Source: CAYZJV01 sp964616275
GTDB lineage: Bacteria > Spirochaetota > Spirochaetia > Sphaerochaetales > Sphaerochaetaceae
Assembly: GCA_964616275.1 (NCBI GenBank)
Contig: CAZTUL010000004.1
Span: 1 to 64,000 of the forward strand
Direction: 5' to 3'
Length of the DNA stretch: 64,000 nucleotides
In this document: positions 9,338 to 17,728 of the stretch, one piece after another
How the letters are laid out: the number at the start of each line of letters is the position of its first letter
How positions within the stretch are numbered: the first letter of the stretch is position 1
Notes under the pieces: model-generated
Seen by the model: only the letters and a program-made list of their open reading frames with translations
Told to the model about the DNA's origin: nothing
The model's database searches: none
Made by a program: the position numbers and the translations under genes

Positions 9338-9366
9338 AGCATAGACGATATTTGTTATGCCGGCAA
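9338..9366 (-). promoter_or_regulatory. Promoter placing transcription start at the ATG (leaderless)
   Basis: Minus strand TTGCCG (9366-9361), 17-base spacer, TATGCT (9343-9338), then six bases and ATG. The predicted +1 is the A of the start codon of the alpha/beta hydrolase. No ribosome-binding site precedes it. Confidence 0.6.
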
Positions 9367-9378
9367 GGTTGAGAATAT

Positions 9379-9409
9379 AAAAAAGGGCTCACCACATAGC
9401 GAGCCCTTT
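9379..9409 (-). terminator. Rho-independent terminator of the oad operon
   Basis: Nine-base perfect stem AAAGGGCTC / GAGCCCTTT (9382-9390 and 9401-9409), loop of ten. On the minus strand the stem runs into a T-tract, just after the end of the decarboxylase beta-subunit gene. Confidence 0.85.
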
Positions 9410-9427
9410 CATCTCATAGAGATATAA

Positions 9428-10654
9428 TTACATGAATAAGCCTAATGCAGGACGTAATCCATTTACCAGCGGCTCCATATATGGAACTACTGCGAGTAGT
9501 ACACCAGCGGCTACTGCAGAACCAAGTACACCAGCAACGTTCGGTCCCATGGCATGCATGAGAAGGAAGTTCTGCGGGTTATATTCCTGACCTACTTTAC
9601 TTGCAACACGAGCTGCCATAGGAACAGCCGAAACACCAGCAGCACCAATCAATGGATTAACCGGGTGCTTCTTATCCAGAGCATTCATGAGTTTGGCAAT
9701 GAGGACACCAGTTGCTGTACCAAAACCAAAGGCAACCATTCCGAGCACCAAGATTCCCAATGTATTCAAGTTGAGAAAGTATGCAGCTTCCATCTTTGAA
9801 CCAACCGAAAGTCCAAGGAAAATCGTGACGGTATTCATGAGTGCATTCTGCATAGTATCGCTCAACCGATTCGTTACTCCACACTCTTTGGCCAGATTGC
9901 CAAACATAAGAGCACCTACTAACGGTGTAGCCGAAGGAAGGAGAATAGCACATACAGTAAGAACGCTCACTGGAAATAAAATTTTCTCAACTTTTGAGAC
10001 GGGGCGAAGCTGCTCCATCTTAATGAGACGTTCCTTTTTAGTCGTTAATAATCTCATAATGGGTGGCTGAATGATAGGAACCAAGGCCATGTATGAGTAG
10101 GCGGCCACCGCGATTGATCCCAGGAGATCAGGAGCGAGACGGCTCGTTACATATATAGCAGTAGGTCCATCAGCACCGCCAATTATTCCAATTGAGGCAG
10201 CTGCATGGAGGTCAAAGGTAATTCCAGGAATGAAGGAGAGCACGAGAGCTCCCAACAGTGCAAAGAAAATACCTACCTGTGCAGCAGCACCCAACAGTAA
10301 AGTCTTAGGATTTGCAATTAGCGGACCAAAGTCGGTCATTGCTCCTACACCCATAAAAATCAGGATGGGGAATAGGCCTGTCTCAATACCCATGTCGTAC
10401 AAGAGTTTTATAAAACCAACTCCACCGGAACTACTGGATGGGTCTACACCTGCAATGTATGCAAACGGAATGTTTGCCAGAATACAGCCAAACCCAATAG
10501 TCACCAGCAGCAGTGGTTCAAAACCCTTTGCAATTGCGAGGTACAACAACACAAATCCTACAAGAATCATGATAATGTTGCCCCAGCCTCCGGCAGAGAG
10601 GAACCCCACGAGTCCGGTCGTCTGCCATAATTGTGAAAAAGCTTGTCCAATCAT
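9428..10654 (-). CDS. oadB: Na+-translocating decarboxylase beta subunit
   Basis: A protein of 408 residues with about nine or more membrane segments. It carries the family motifs GIIGGADGPTAIY and AKLMN, and the C-terminal LMHAMGPNVAGVLGSAVAAG. It is the membrane part that decarboxylates carboxybiotin and pumps Na+ out, conserving energy. Third gene of a gamma-alpha-beta operon, 12 bases after oadA, with a GGGAG ribosome-binding site. Beta subunits of oxaloacetate, glutaconyl-CoA and methylmalonyl-CoA decarboxylases are similar; the alpha subunit decides substrate. Confidence 0.92.
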   Translation of the reverse strand: MIGQAFSQLWQTTGLVGFLSAGGWGNIIMILVGFVLLYLAIAKGFEPLLLVTIGFGCILANIPFAYIAGVDPSSSSGGVGFIKLLYDMGIETGLFPILIFMGVGAMTDFGPLIANPKTLLLGAAAQVGIFFALLGALVLSFIPGITFDLHAAASIGIIGGADGPTAIYVTSRLAPDLLGSIAVAAYSYMALVPIIQPPIMRLLTTKKERLIKMEQLRPVSKVEKILFPVSVLTVCAILLPSATPLVGALMFGNLAKECGVTNRLSDTMQNALMNTVTIFLGLSVGSKMEAAYFLNLNTLGILVLGMVAFGFGTATGVLIAKLMNALDKKHPVNPLIGAAGVSAVPMAARVASKVGQEYNPQNFLLMHAMGPNVAGVLGSAVAAGVLLAVVPYMEPLVNGLRPALGLFM

Positions 10655-10666
10655 GTCAAAACTCCC

Positions 10667-12814
10667 TTACCCGATTATTGCGAGTACATCGTCTGCCATC
10701 AACTGATCACCCTGCTTAACCATAATCTTTGAAATGGTACCAGCTACAGGTGCGAAGATTTCATTTTCCATTTTCATTGCTTCCATAACGAGGATTAAAC
10801 CGTTCTGATCAACTTGATCTCCCTCTTTTACATCAATACGAAGGACAAGACCCGGCATGGGAGCCTTAACTTCAGTTCCTGCACCGGAAGAGGGTGCTGG
10901 AGCTGCCTGTGGAGCGGGTGCAGCGGCCGGTTGTGCCGGTGCAGGTGTTGGCGCTGCAACTGGAGCTGCAACAGTTTCTCCTCCAATGACAAGTAATACT
11001 TCATCTGCATTGAGCTGATCGCCCTGCTTTACCTTGATTTCTTTCACAGTTCCCGATACAGGTGCGAAGATTTCATTTTCCATCTTCATGGCTTCCATAA
11101 CCATCAGCACATCATTTTCTTTTACCTTATCGCCAACACTGACGTTTGATCGAAGAATGAGGCCTGGCATAGGAGCCTTTACCAATACATCCTCAGTAGA
11201 AGATGCAACAGGGGCTGAAGCGACGGGAGTCGCAACAGCAGCAGCTGGAGCTGAAATACCTTCCTTCACTGCAATGTTGTAGGCAACACCGTTGACCACA
11301 GCTTGTGAATCCTTGAGCTGTACAGCATATGTATTGTTGTTTACTGTTACCGTGTAATCATTAACTGGATTTTTTGCAGGTGCTGCAGGAGCCGCTTCAG
11401 GCTTCTTCTCAGCACTCTTAAGTCGGACACCATTCACTTTCGCATTTCCTGTGAGATAAAGAATGCCCTTCTCTTTACAGGATGCAGCAATAAAGATATT
11501 TTCTTCGGTGGTTTCAAGATTTTCTGCCTTGAGCATTGCAATTGCAGCATCTCGGCCTTTTTTGGGATCCTTGTCGTTAATATCAACGGCCTTCTCTTTG
11601 GTAGGCTCTAATTTTAACTGCTCCGAAGAGATTTTTATTACTTCTGGATCTGGTTCTACAGGAGTACTGCCAAAGTAGCCAAGTACCATTTTCCCATATC
11701 CTTCAGCAATTTTTTTCCAAGGACCAAACATTACGTTGTTAAAAGCCTGCTGGAAGTAGAACTGAGACACAGGAGTAACACTCGTTGCATACCCACCTTT
11801 CGCAACAACATCTGCCATTGCGTGAGTAATTTCTGCAAAACGATCCATAAGTCCGTTATCACGAAGCATTTGAGTATTCGCTGTAAGAGCCCCGCCGGGG
11901 AGAGGTGAGAATGGAATAATCGGGTTAACCATAGTAGCTTCAGGTGGAAGGAAGTAGTCACTCATACAATCTTGGAAGACACGTTCTGCCTCCATGACTT
12001 TGTCAATGTCTACATCCAGCGTGTAATCGGTACCACGAAGTGCATGCCACATGGTAATAACGTCGGGCTGACAGGTTCCTCCGGACACTGGAACAAGGGA
12101 GAGATCCACTTGGCTAGCACCAGCTTCAAGAGCACTTACATACTGTTGAATACAAACCCCGGCAGTTTCGTGAGAGTGGAATACGATATTCATATCCTTG
12201 CCAAGCATTTTCCGTGCACGCTTGATAGTTTCATACACAACCTTCGGTGTACTGGTACCTGAAGCATCTTTGAAACAGACAGAATCATAGGGGATTCCCG
12301 CATCGAGAATGTTCCTCAATGTCTGTTCATAGAAATCTGGATCATGTGCTCCAGTAGCACCGGGGGGCAATGCCATCATGGTTACACAAACTTCATGCCG
12401 TGCACCTGCTTCATGAATAGCACGTCCACTATCAATAAGGTTGTTTACATCGTTTAATGCATCAAAGTTTCTGATAGTCGAGATACCATGCTTCTTGAAC
12501 AGGTCAGCATGCATCTTGATGATATCTCGTGGCTGCGAATCGAGACCGACTACGTTGATACCTCTGGAGAGGGTTTGTAGATCAGCATCTGGACCTGCAA
12601 CACGACGGAAATCATCCATCATTTTAAATGCATCTTCATTGGTATAAAAGTAGAGTGACTGGAAACGTGCACCACCACCTGCTTCGAAGTGATTGATGCC
12701 TGCATCCCGTGCAGCTTCTACAGCTGGTAGGAAATCTTTGGTGAATACTCTGGCTCCATAGACCGATTGGAATCCGTCTCTGAAAGCCGTACACATGAAA
12801 TTTACCTTTTTCAT
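10667..12814 (-). CDS. oadA: Oxaloacetate decarboxylase-type alpha subunit with tandem biotin domains
   Basis: A protein of 715 residues. Residues 1-~460 form the carboxyltransferase (pyruvate carboxylase HMGL-like) domain with FRDGFQSVYGAR, CFKDASGT and FHSHETAG. After a linker come two biotin carrier domains (about 543-612 and 648-715), each with the full EAMKMENEI biotinylation motif (lysines about 577 and 681), joined by a Pro/Ala-rich linker. The usual alpha subunit has one. Transfers the carboxyl group from oxaloacetate to biotin. Good AAGGAG site before ATG. The N-terminus differs from the classical RDAHQS motif (RDGFQS), so another 2-oxo or acyl-CoA substrate is possible, but nearby malate enzymes favour oxaloacetate. 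Confidence 0.88.
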   Translation of the reverse strand: MKKVNFMCTAFRDGFQSVYGARVFTKDFLPAVEAARDAGINHFEAGGGARFQSLYFYTNEDAFKMMDDFRRVAGPDADLQTLSRGINVVGLDSQPRDIIKMHADLFKKHGISTIRNFDALNDVNNLIDSGRAIHEAGARHEVCVTMMALPPGATGAHDPDFYEQTLRNILDAGIPYDSVCFKDASGTSTPKVVYETIKRARKMLGKDMNIVFHSHETAGVCIQQYVSALEAGASQVDLSLVPVSGGTCQPDVITMWHALRGTDYTLDVDIDKVMEAERVFQDCMSDYFLPPEATMVNPIIPFSPLPGGALTANTQMLRDNGLMDRFAEITHAMADVVAKGGYATSVTPVSQFYFQQAFNNVMFGPWKKIAEGYGKMVLGYFGSTPVEPDPEVIKISSEQLKLEPTKEKAVDINDKDPKKGRDAAIAMLKAENLETTEENIFIAASCKEKGILYLTGNAKVNGVRLKSAEKKPEAAPAAPAKNPVNDYTVTVNNNTYAVQLKDSQAVVNGVAYNIAVKEGISAPAAAVATPVASAPVASSTEDVLVKAPMPGLILRSNVSVGDKVKENDVLMVMEAMKMENEIFAPVSGTVKEIKVKQGDQLNADEVLLVIGGETVAAPVAAPTPAPAQPAAAPAPQAAPAPSSGAGTEVKAPMPGLVLRIDVKEGDQVDQNGLILVMEAMKMENEIFAPVAGTISKIMVKQGDQLMADDVLAIIG
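10749..11105. repeat. Direct DNA repeat encoding the duplicated biotin site
   Basis: Segments beginning at 10749 and 11061 are nearly identical over about 40 bases (both read GGTGCGAAGATTTCATTTTC onwards) and lie 312 bases (104 codons) apart in phase, which marks an internal tandem duplication of the biotin carrier domain in oadA. Confidence 0.85.
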
Positions 12815-12834
12815 AGGAACTCCTTGGATGTGTG

Positions 12835-13107
12835 TTAGCGCTTCGACTGCGCGACAGCTGCGGCTATTGCCGCGGCGATCTCTGCTCCCGCAGTGTTAGC
12901 GACGGGGGAACCAGAGGCGGAAACGGGACGTTTCGCAACTGTTGAAATTTTTTCTGGTATGAACTTCTTTACGAAAGCAGAGAGACCTTTGGTCGTGAAT
13001 ACCAGCAATGTGAGGAATAGAAATACTACCCCCATCCCCAGTACCAGCAGTATGAGACCATTGTTCACTTGCTCGACAAGAAGTTCTTTCGGCAATTGGT
13101 GTAGCAT
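12835..13107 (-). CDS. oadG: Na+-translocating decarboxylase gamma subunit
   Basis: A protein of 90 residues with one membrane segment (GLILLVLGMGVVFLFLTLLVF) followed by a charged region and an Ala-rich tail, as in OadG, which anchors and assembles the alpha-beta complex. Start chosen at ATG 13107, preceded by AAGGAG with eight-base spacing; the longer frame to a TTG at 13167 runs through the promoter. First gene of the oadGAB operon. Confidence 0.85.
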   Translation of the reverse strand: MLHQLPKELLVEQVNNGLILLVLGMGVVFLFLTLLVFTTKGLSAFVKKFIPEKISTVAKRPVSASGSPVANTAGAEIAAAIAAAVAQSKR

Positions 13108-13123
13108 GTGCTGTGCTCCTTGA

Positions 13124-13155
13124 ATTATATTGTCGACACCGATAGTAACCGGTGT
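13124..13155 (-). promoter_or_regulatory. oad operon -10 element with overlapping dyad (candidate operator)
   Basis: Minus-strand TATAAT (13129-13124) lies just ahead of the oadG ribosome-binding site. Immediately upstream a dyad ACACCG-N8-CGGTGT (13136-13141 and 13150-13155) fills the place where a -35 element and spacer should be. No good -35 is visible, which suggests an activator- or repressor-controlled promoter. Confidence 0.45.
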
Positions 13156-13344
13156 AAAAGAATTCAATCTACTATAGCTGGAAAGCGTATGTCTTTCAAG
13201 GCATAAGTTTTATATTTGCCGTACTCCATGAGATGACAAACCGATAATTAGCGTCATGATTCTAAAAATTTAAGGGTAATAACTCAGTATTTTCTGGACC
13301 TCGACAGTCAGCTCTGGATATACTGGAAAAAGGAGTAGAAATTC

Positions 13345-13929
13345 ATGGATGACATAGGACGATTAACTTGGCAGACTTTAGAGCGGGATACCATTTTCAC
13401 TGGCCCCATTTTCGATATTCAAAGTGTTCGGAGAGCTTCAACCGATGGTAGAGTAGGAGAGTTTGTTGAATTAAACGCACCACTTTGGGCCACCGTGATA
13501 CCCTGGTTTCGAAATGAACAGGGAGTTCCCATGTTTATAATGGTACGACAGTATCGTCATGGAAGTGATTCCGTAACAATAGAGTTCCCGGCAGGAACAA
13601 TTGATGCTGGAGAGGATCCTGAAACTGCAGCCAAAAGAGAACTGCTGGAAGAGACAGGATGTGAACCGGTTGGGAATATGTACGAAATTGGTTCCATATC
13701 ACCGAACCCGGCTTTCATGAATAATCGAGTTTGGTTTTATTTCGTTGAGGGCGTCAGAAACGTGGGTGAACAACATCTTGATGAACATGAGCAGCTTGAT
13801 ATACTTACAGTGCCGGTAAAAGAAGTGCTGGCTTCCATGGGTACCGGGCAGTACGATAACGGTATCATGATGATTGCACAGGCTTTTTTTCTGAGATTTG
13901 CTCAAAACCGACCGGATTTACTTTCATAG
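13345..13929 (+). CDS. Nudix hydrolase, ADP-ribose pyrophosphatase type
   Basis: A protein of 194 residues with a complete Nudix box (GTIDAGEDPETAAKRELLEE) in the middle and the ADP-ribose-pyrophosphatase-like lead VRQYRHGSDSVTIEFPAG. Probably hydrolyses ADP-ribose or another nucleoside diphosphate derivative using Mg2+. ATG follows an AAAAAGGAG site. Nine bases before the SIMPL gene, probably co-transcribed with it. Confidence 0.88.
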   Translation: MDDIGRLTWQTLERDTIFTGPIFDIQSVRRASTDGRVGEFVELNAPLWATVIPWFRNEQGVPMFIMVRQYRHGSDSVTIEFPAGTIDAGEDPETAAKRELLEETGCEPVGNMYEIGSISPNPAFMNNRVWFYFVEGVRNVGEQHLDEHEQLDILTVPVKEVLASMGTGQYDNGIMMIAQAFFLRFAQNRPDLLS

Positions 13930-13938
13930 GAGACGATC

Positions 13939-14664
13939 ATGAGAAAAACAATTTTTATACTGATTATTGCAAGTTTAGTGTTCTTCGGAGGGTGTACAGG
14001 CACCTCATTAATTGAACAAAGCAGAACAATAGCTGTTCAGGGGACTGGAAGAGTAACAGCTGCTCCCGATATCGCCTCACTTTCTATTACTGTTTCTGAA
14101 CTAGCTGAAACCACGAGTGAAGCACAGCAACTCACCAACAGGAAAGTTGCAGTATTGCTCGAGATGATTCGTGAGGCAGGAGTTGCCGATTCTGATATAC
14201 GGACAACTGCACTGAGCTTCTCTCCAGAATATACATGGAAAGAGAATGAGCGAATCCTTGTAGGACAACGTGTGCAGCAATCGTTATATGTCATCATACG
14301 GGGAATTGATGGAAAATCTACTACGCTTCCCCATCTCATGGATAGTTTTGGAACAGTTTCCGGTATCACCATGGGGGCTGTCCAATTCAGTAAAGATGAT
14401 ACGACTGTTGAATATGAGGCAAGTAGAAAACTCGCTATGGAAAAAGCTATCCAGAAAGCATCCGACTATGCTCTTGCCGCTGGAATGCAACTTGGCAAGC
14501 CGCTCACAGTCTCAGATTATTCTTCAAACGATTATCAGCCGCTGAATAGGAGTTCTGCTATGAAGGCGGATGTCATGATGATGGAGAGTGCAGTTTCTAC
14601 AGAACTTCCCTCTGGAGAAATAACGATTTCCAGTAGCGTATCGGTGGTATTTGAACTTCAATAG
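13939..14664 (+). CDS. SIMPL-domain (DUF541) lipoprotein
   Basis: A protein of 241 residues. The signal peptide ends in LVFFGGC (lipidated C19), followed by a SIMPL/DUF541 domain (TIAVQGTGRVTAAPDIASLS, then ALSFSPEY). The family is periplasmic or surface-exposed with poorly defined roles (oxidative stress, oligomeric shells in BP26). AGGAG is present upstream. Ends nine bases from the convergent GNAT stop, with no terminator between. Confidence 0.85.
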   Translation: MRKTIFILIIASLVFFGGCTGTSLIEQSRTIAVQGTGRVTAAPDIASLSITVSELAETTSEAQQLTNRKVAVLLEMIREAGVADSDIRTTALSFSPEYTWKENERILVGQRVQQSLYVIIRGIDGKSTTLPHLMDSFGTVSGITMGAVQFSKDDTTVEYEASRKLAMEKAIQKASDYALAAGMQLGKPLTVSDYSSNDYQPLNRSSAMKADVMMMESAVSTELPSGEITISSSVSVVFELQ

Positions 14665-14673
14665 AAGGTAGTA

Positions 14674-15180
14674 CTACATACAGTGTGGGTCAGTGTCGAA
14701 TAATGCGAGCTCGGATTCGCGAGAGATGTACATAGTTACGTGGCGAATTCCTGCCTCAATAGTATGCTCGTCTTTTTCTATGAATCCAAGTGTTGCATAG
14801 AATGAGGCCGCATGTTCCTGGGCATGTATATAGATAGGTTCTTCCAGCTGATTCATGCGTACAGACCGAATGCCCTCACGAATAAGGATTTTACCTAGAT
14901 GTTTCCCTCTATACGCTGGGAGAATGGCTATTCGTTCCAGTTTTACACCCTCATCGGTCTTGCGATAACGAAGCGTTCCAACAGGATTGCCTTTACTCCA
15001 GAGCAGGATGTGACCACTCTCATTATCTTTTCCATCTTGCTCGATGTCTCGAGGAACTCCTTGTTCTTCAATGAATACACTCTCTCGAATTGCAATGCAA
15101 TCAATGAGGGATTGTAAATCGTACGGTTTTCGTTGGATTCCAAGAGGAATGACTATTACGTGACAATCAGATGAGTCCAT
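14674..15180 (-). CDS. GNAT family N-acetyltransferase
   Basis: A protein of 168 residues with the acetyl-CoA-binding motif AILPAYRGKHLGKILI (R/Q-x-x-G-x-G/A type) and a C-terminal AASFYATLGF, as in ElaA-like acetyltransferases. Substrate unknown. No Shine-Dalgarno sequence; the ATG sits six bases after a TATAGT hexamer with TTGATT 17 bases further up, the clearest leaderless start in the window. Confidence 0.82.
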   Translation of the reverse strand: MDSSDCHVIVIPLGIQRKPYDLQSLIDCIAIRESVFIEEQGVPRDIEQDGKDNESGHILLWSKGNPVGTLRYRKTDEGVKLERIAILPAYRGKHLGKILIREGIRSVRMNQLEEPIYIHAQEHAASFYATLGFIEKDEHTIEAGIRHVTMYISRESELALFDTDPHCM

Positions 15181-15186
15181 AGATTC

Positions 15187-15215
15187 ACTATATCTCTGGG
15201 TATAAGGAGAATCAA
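15187..15215 (-). promoter_or_regulatory. Leaderless promoter of the GNAT gene
   Basis: Minus strand TTGATT (15215-15210), 17-base spacer, TATAGT (15192-15187), six bases, ATG at 15180. Predicted +1 coincides with the A of ATG. Confidence 0.7.
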
Positions 15216-15223
15216 TAGCCTTA

Positions 15224-17575
15224 CTATTCCTTTAATGCCTTTATATGATAGATTCTCGAGCCAAAATCACCAAGTACTCGGGTCTCTTTGTCGTATCCTG
15301 TTCCCCCGAATTGCTGGTTTAAAACGATTCCATGATAGGCAAGGATATCCCCGCCTACAATATAGTATTCGATTTCACTTTCGAGATGGACCGTCTCCTC
15401 CACAATTCTCTGAAGCGTGCCATCATTCTTAATTCGAACAGGACTAAGCATATTTACCAATGATCCGAATGTTCGAATATCTACAGATTCTTGTCGCGGA
15501 GTCACAGCATAAGTCAAATCGGGGTCTGCTATGGGAATCCTTAGCAAATCAGCGGGTGGATTAGCTCTGTTGAGTGTTTGAAAAAAGAGTACCAGCATTT
15601 CAGTTCGATCGGGGCTTGAAACTACCCAGATAGACTGTTCATGCTTTGCGATAGGTTTGATTCTAAAAAAATCACCATACTGAAGCAACGAACGGTGTGT
15701 TTTATAGAATGCAATTTGATTTTTAATAATTTGTTGTTCTTGGACGCCGAGTTGTGTAATATCCATTTCATACCCTAAAACACCAAAAGCAGCGACATTA
15801 AATCTCGATTCAAGATGGGTAGTACGAAGAGTTTGGTGATTAGGAGACTCGGAAACATGGGCTCCGATTGCCGAAAGAGGGTACCCGCAAGCGGTTCCCT
15901 CCTGGATGTGCATACGAGATAACGCATCGGTGTTATCACTGGCCCATCCTTGCGGCATATAACAGAGCATACCAAGGTCGAAGCGATTACCTCCGGAGGC
16001 ACTCGACTCAAACAGCATTTGAGGAAACGCCTCAATAAAACGCTCAATAAGTTCGTATAGACCAAGCATGTACCGGTGGTTGAATTCATCCTGACGGAAA
16101 TGATCTTGGCCACTGTACATATCGCTAAACATGCGGTTCATATCCCACTTTACATAATCTACATTCCCCAGTCTCCAAATAGTTGAAAGAGCCTCAAAAA
16201 GGTAGTCTCGTACCTCTTTTCGGGTGAGATCCAGCAGATACTGGTTTCTTCCCGGTGAAGGATTTCTTTCAGGGAGTGCTACCATCCAGTCGGGATGTTC
16301 TCTATACAGCTGGCTTTTACGGTTTATCATCTCAGGTTCACACCAGAGGCCAAACAGCAATCCCATACCATGAATCCTTTTTGACAGGCTGGCTAGACCG
16401 TTCGGCAATTTCTTCGTATTAACTGTCCAATCACCTAAACTTGTTGTGTCATCCTCTCTGCTGCCAAACCACCCATCATCAAGTACGAATAATTCAATAC
16501 CAAGATCAGCAGCACTTTTTGCAATTTCCAATACTGTCTTTTCCGTAAAGTTGTAGTAAGTCGCTTCCCAGTTATTTATAAGAATGGGTCTCTGATGATA
16601 CTTCCAGCTCCCTCTTACTATATTCCCATTTATGAAGCGATGGAAATTCTTGCTTGCCCCATTTATCCCTTCATGTGAGAACGTTAAGACAGCTTCAGGT
16701 GTATGAAATTTTTCTCCCGCACGAAGTTGCCATCTAAACGTAGCAGGGTTAAGGCCGCTCAGGACTCGAATTTTTTCATATGGGGTCACTTCTATGCTTT
16801 CTGCATGATCACCACTATAAACGAGATTACACCCTATACAATCGCCCTGGCTCTCCTGTGTTCCCGATGCGGTCAAGAATATGCAGGGGTTATGACGAGA
16901 AGAACTCACACCAGCTTTCGAATCATTTAGATGAATTCCAGGTCGAAGCGTTTGACTCGTTCTATACCGTTCACGTGCCCAAGCACCGTCGAACGTAATT
17001 AGATCATAATCGCAGGTGGGTAGGTCGAGTTGCATACTGGCAAAGCGTTCGATAGTAATGGACTCACCCGATTCGTTTGTGATTGCACTTTTCCTCACAA
17101 TCACATCTGCGTGGTCGAAGGTGGTATAATATAGTTCAAGCCTCAATGAGGAACTTCGCTCAAGGAGAACTATGATGAGAGTAGTACATTGATTTTTATC
17201 ACCATAGGATTCAGGTAGTCCAGAGAATGATCTTGGCTTACCCTTAATAATTCGATGTTCTTTAAATATAAAATCAGATACGCGGCTACCATCAAGCCTG
17301 CTGAAAACTATTGCAGGTTCTCTAAAGTCACCCTTTCCAAAAGTTGAGAATTCAAGGCATAGGTTATCAAGGTTGACCGTAGGATGCTCCTCATCATAAG
17401 CAATGGAAGTTCCTGTAGGAATGGTATGTTTGTCGTAGAGTGGCTCAATATGGTTTGTGGTACGGATTCTTCTTCCGTAGTAGAGGTGTTCGAGGTGATG
17501 AGTTTCGTTGACCCTGAACATATAGGTTGTCCACATGGTATGTAGGGTGAAAACTAGATCTCGTTCATGTATCAT
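15224..17575 (-). CDS. Alpha-galactosidase, glycoside hydrolase family 36
   Basis: A protein of 783 residues, the normal GH36 length. Beta-sandwich N-terminus, then a TIM barrel with NNWEATYYNF, LDDGWFGSR, LWCEPEMIN, the nucleophile region KWDMNR (D478), SGGNRFD and the acid/base region ASDNTDA (D547). Cleaves terminal alpha-galactosides such as melibiose and raffinose oligosaccharides; no signal peptide, so cytoplasmic. ATG has an AGGAG site. Divergent from the 413-residue gene across a 153-base gap. No sugar transporter is adjacent. Confidence 0.93.
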   Translation of the reverse strand: MIHERDLVFTLHTMWTTYMFRVNETHHLEHLYYGRRIRTTNHIEPLYDKHTIPTGTSIAYDEEHPTVNLDNLCLEFSTFGKGDFREPAIVFSRLDGSRVSDFIFKEHRIIKGKPRSFSGLPESYGDKNQCTTLIIVLLERSSSLRLELYYTTFDHADVIVRKSAITNESGESITIERFASMQLDLPTCDYDLITFDGAWARERYRTSQTLRPGIHLNDSKAGVSSSRHNPCIFLTASGTQESQGDCIGCNLVYSGDHAESIEVTPYEKIRVLSGLNPATFRWQLRAGEKFHTPEAVLTFSHEGINGASKNFHRFINGNIVRGSWKYHQRPILINNWEATYYNFTEKTVLEIAKSAADLGIELFVLDDGWFGSREDDTTSLGDWTVNTKKLPNGLASLSKRIHGMGLLFGLWCEPEMINRKSQLYREHPDWMVALPERNPSPGRNQYLLDLTRKEVRDYLFEALSTIWRLGNVDYVKWDMNRMFSDMYSGQDHFRQDEFNHRYMLGLYELIERFIEAFPQMLFESSASGGNRFDLGMLCYMPQGWASDNTDALSRMHIQEGTACGYPLSAIGAHVSESPNHQTLRTTHLESRFNVAAFGVLGYEMDITQLGVQEQQIIKNQIAFYKTHRSLLQYGDFFRIKPIAKHEQSIWVVSSPDRTEMLVLFFQTLNRANPPADLLRIPIADPDLTYAVTPRQESVDIRTFGSLVNMLSPVRIKNDGTLQRIVEETVHLESEIEYYIVGGDILAYHGIVLNQQFGGTGYDKETRVLGDFGSRIYHIKALKE

Positions 17576-17728
17576 CGCAATCTCCTAGCAACCGACAGTT
17601 GTGCGTGAATTTTTTCCATGGTAGTATCATGTTGCTTTACAGTATAGCCTGCTCTGTTTGTTTTTTCATCCATCAGTTGGAAAAATCGAAAAACAGTGAC
17701 TAGGTTGCAGTTGTGAGGAGGTCGTCGT

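Noticed and set aside
10749..11105. Repeat inside oadA as an insertion or transposon remnant
   Set aside because: The repeat is in frame and encodes complete, functional-looking biotin domains on both sides of a flexible linker, so it is a domain duplication.
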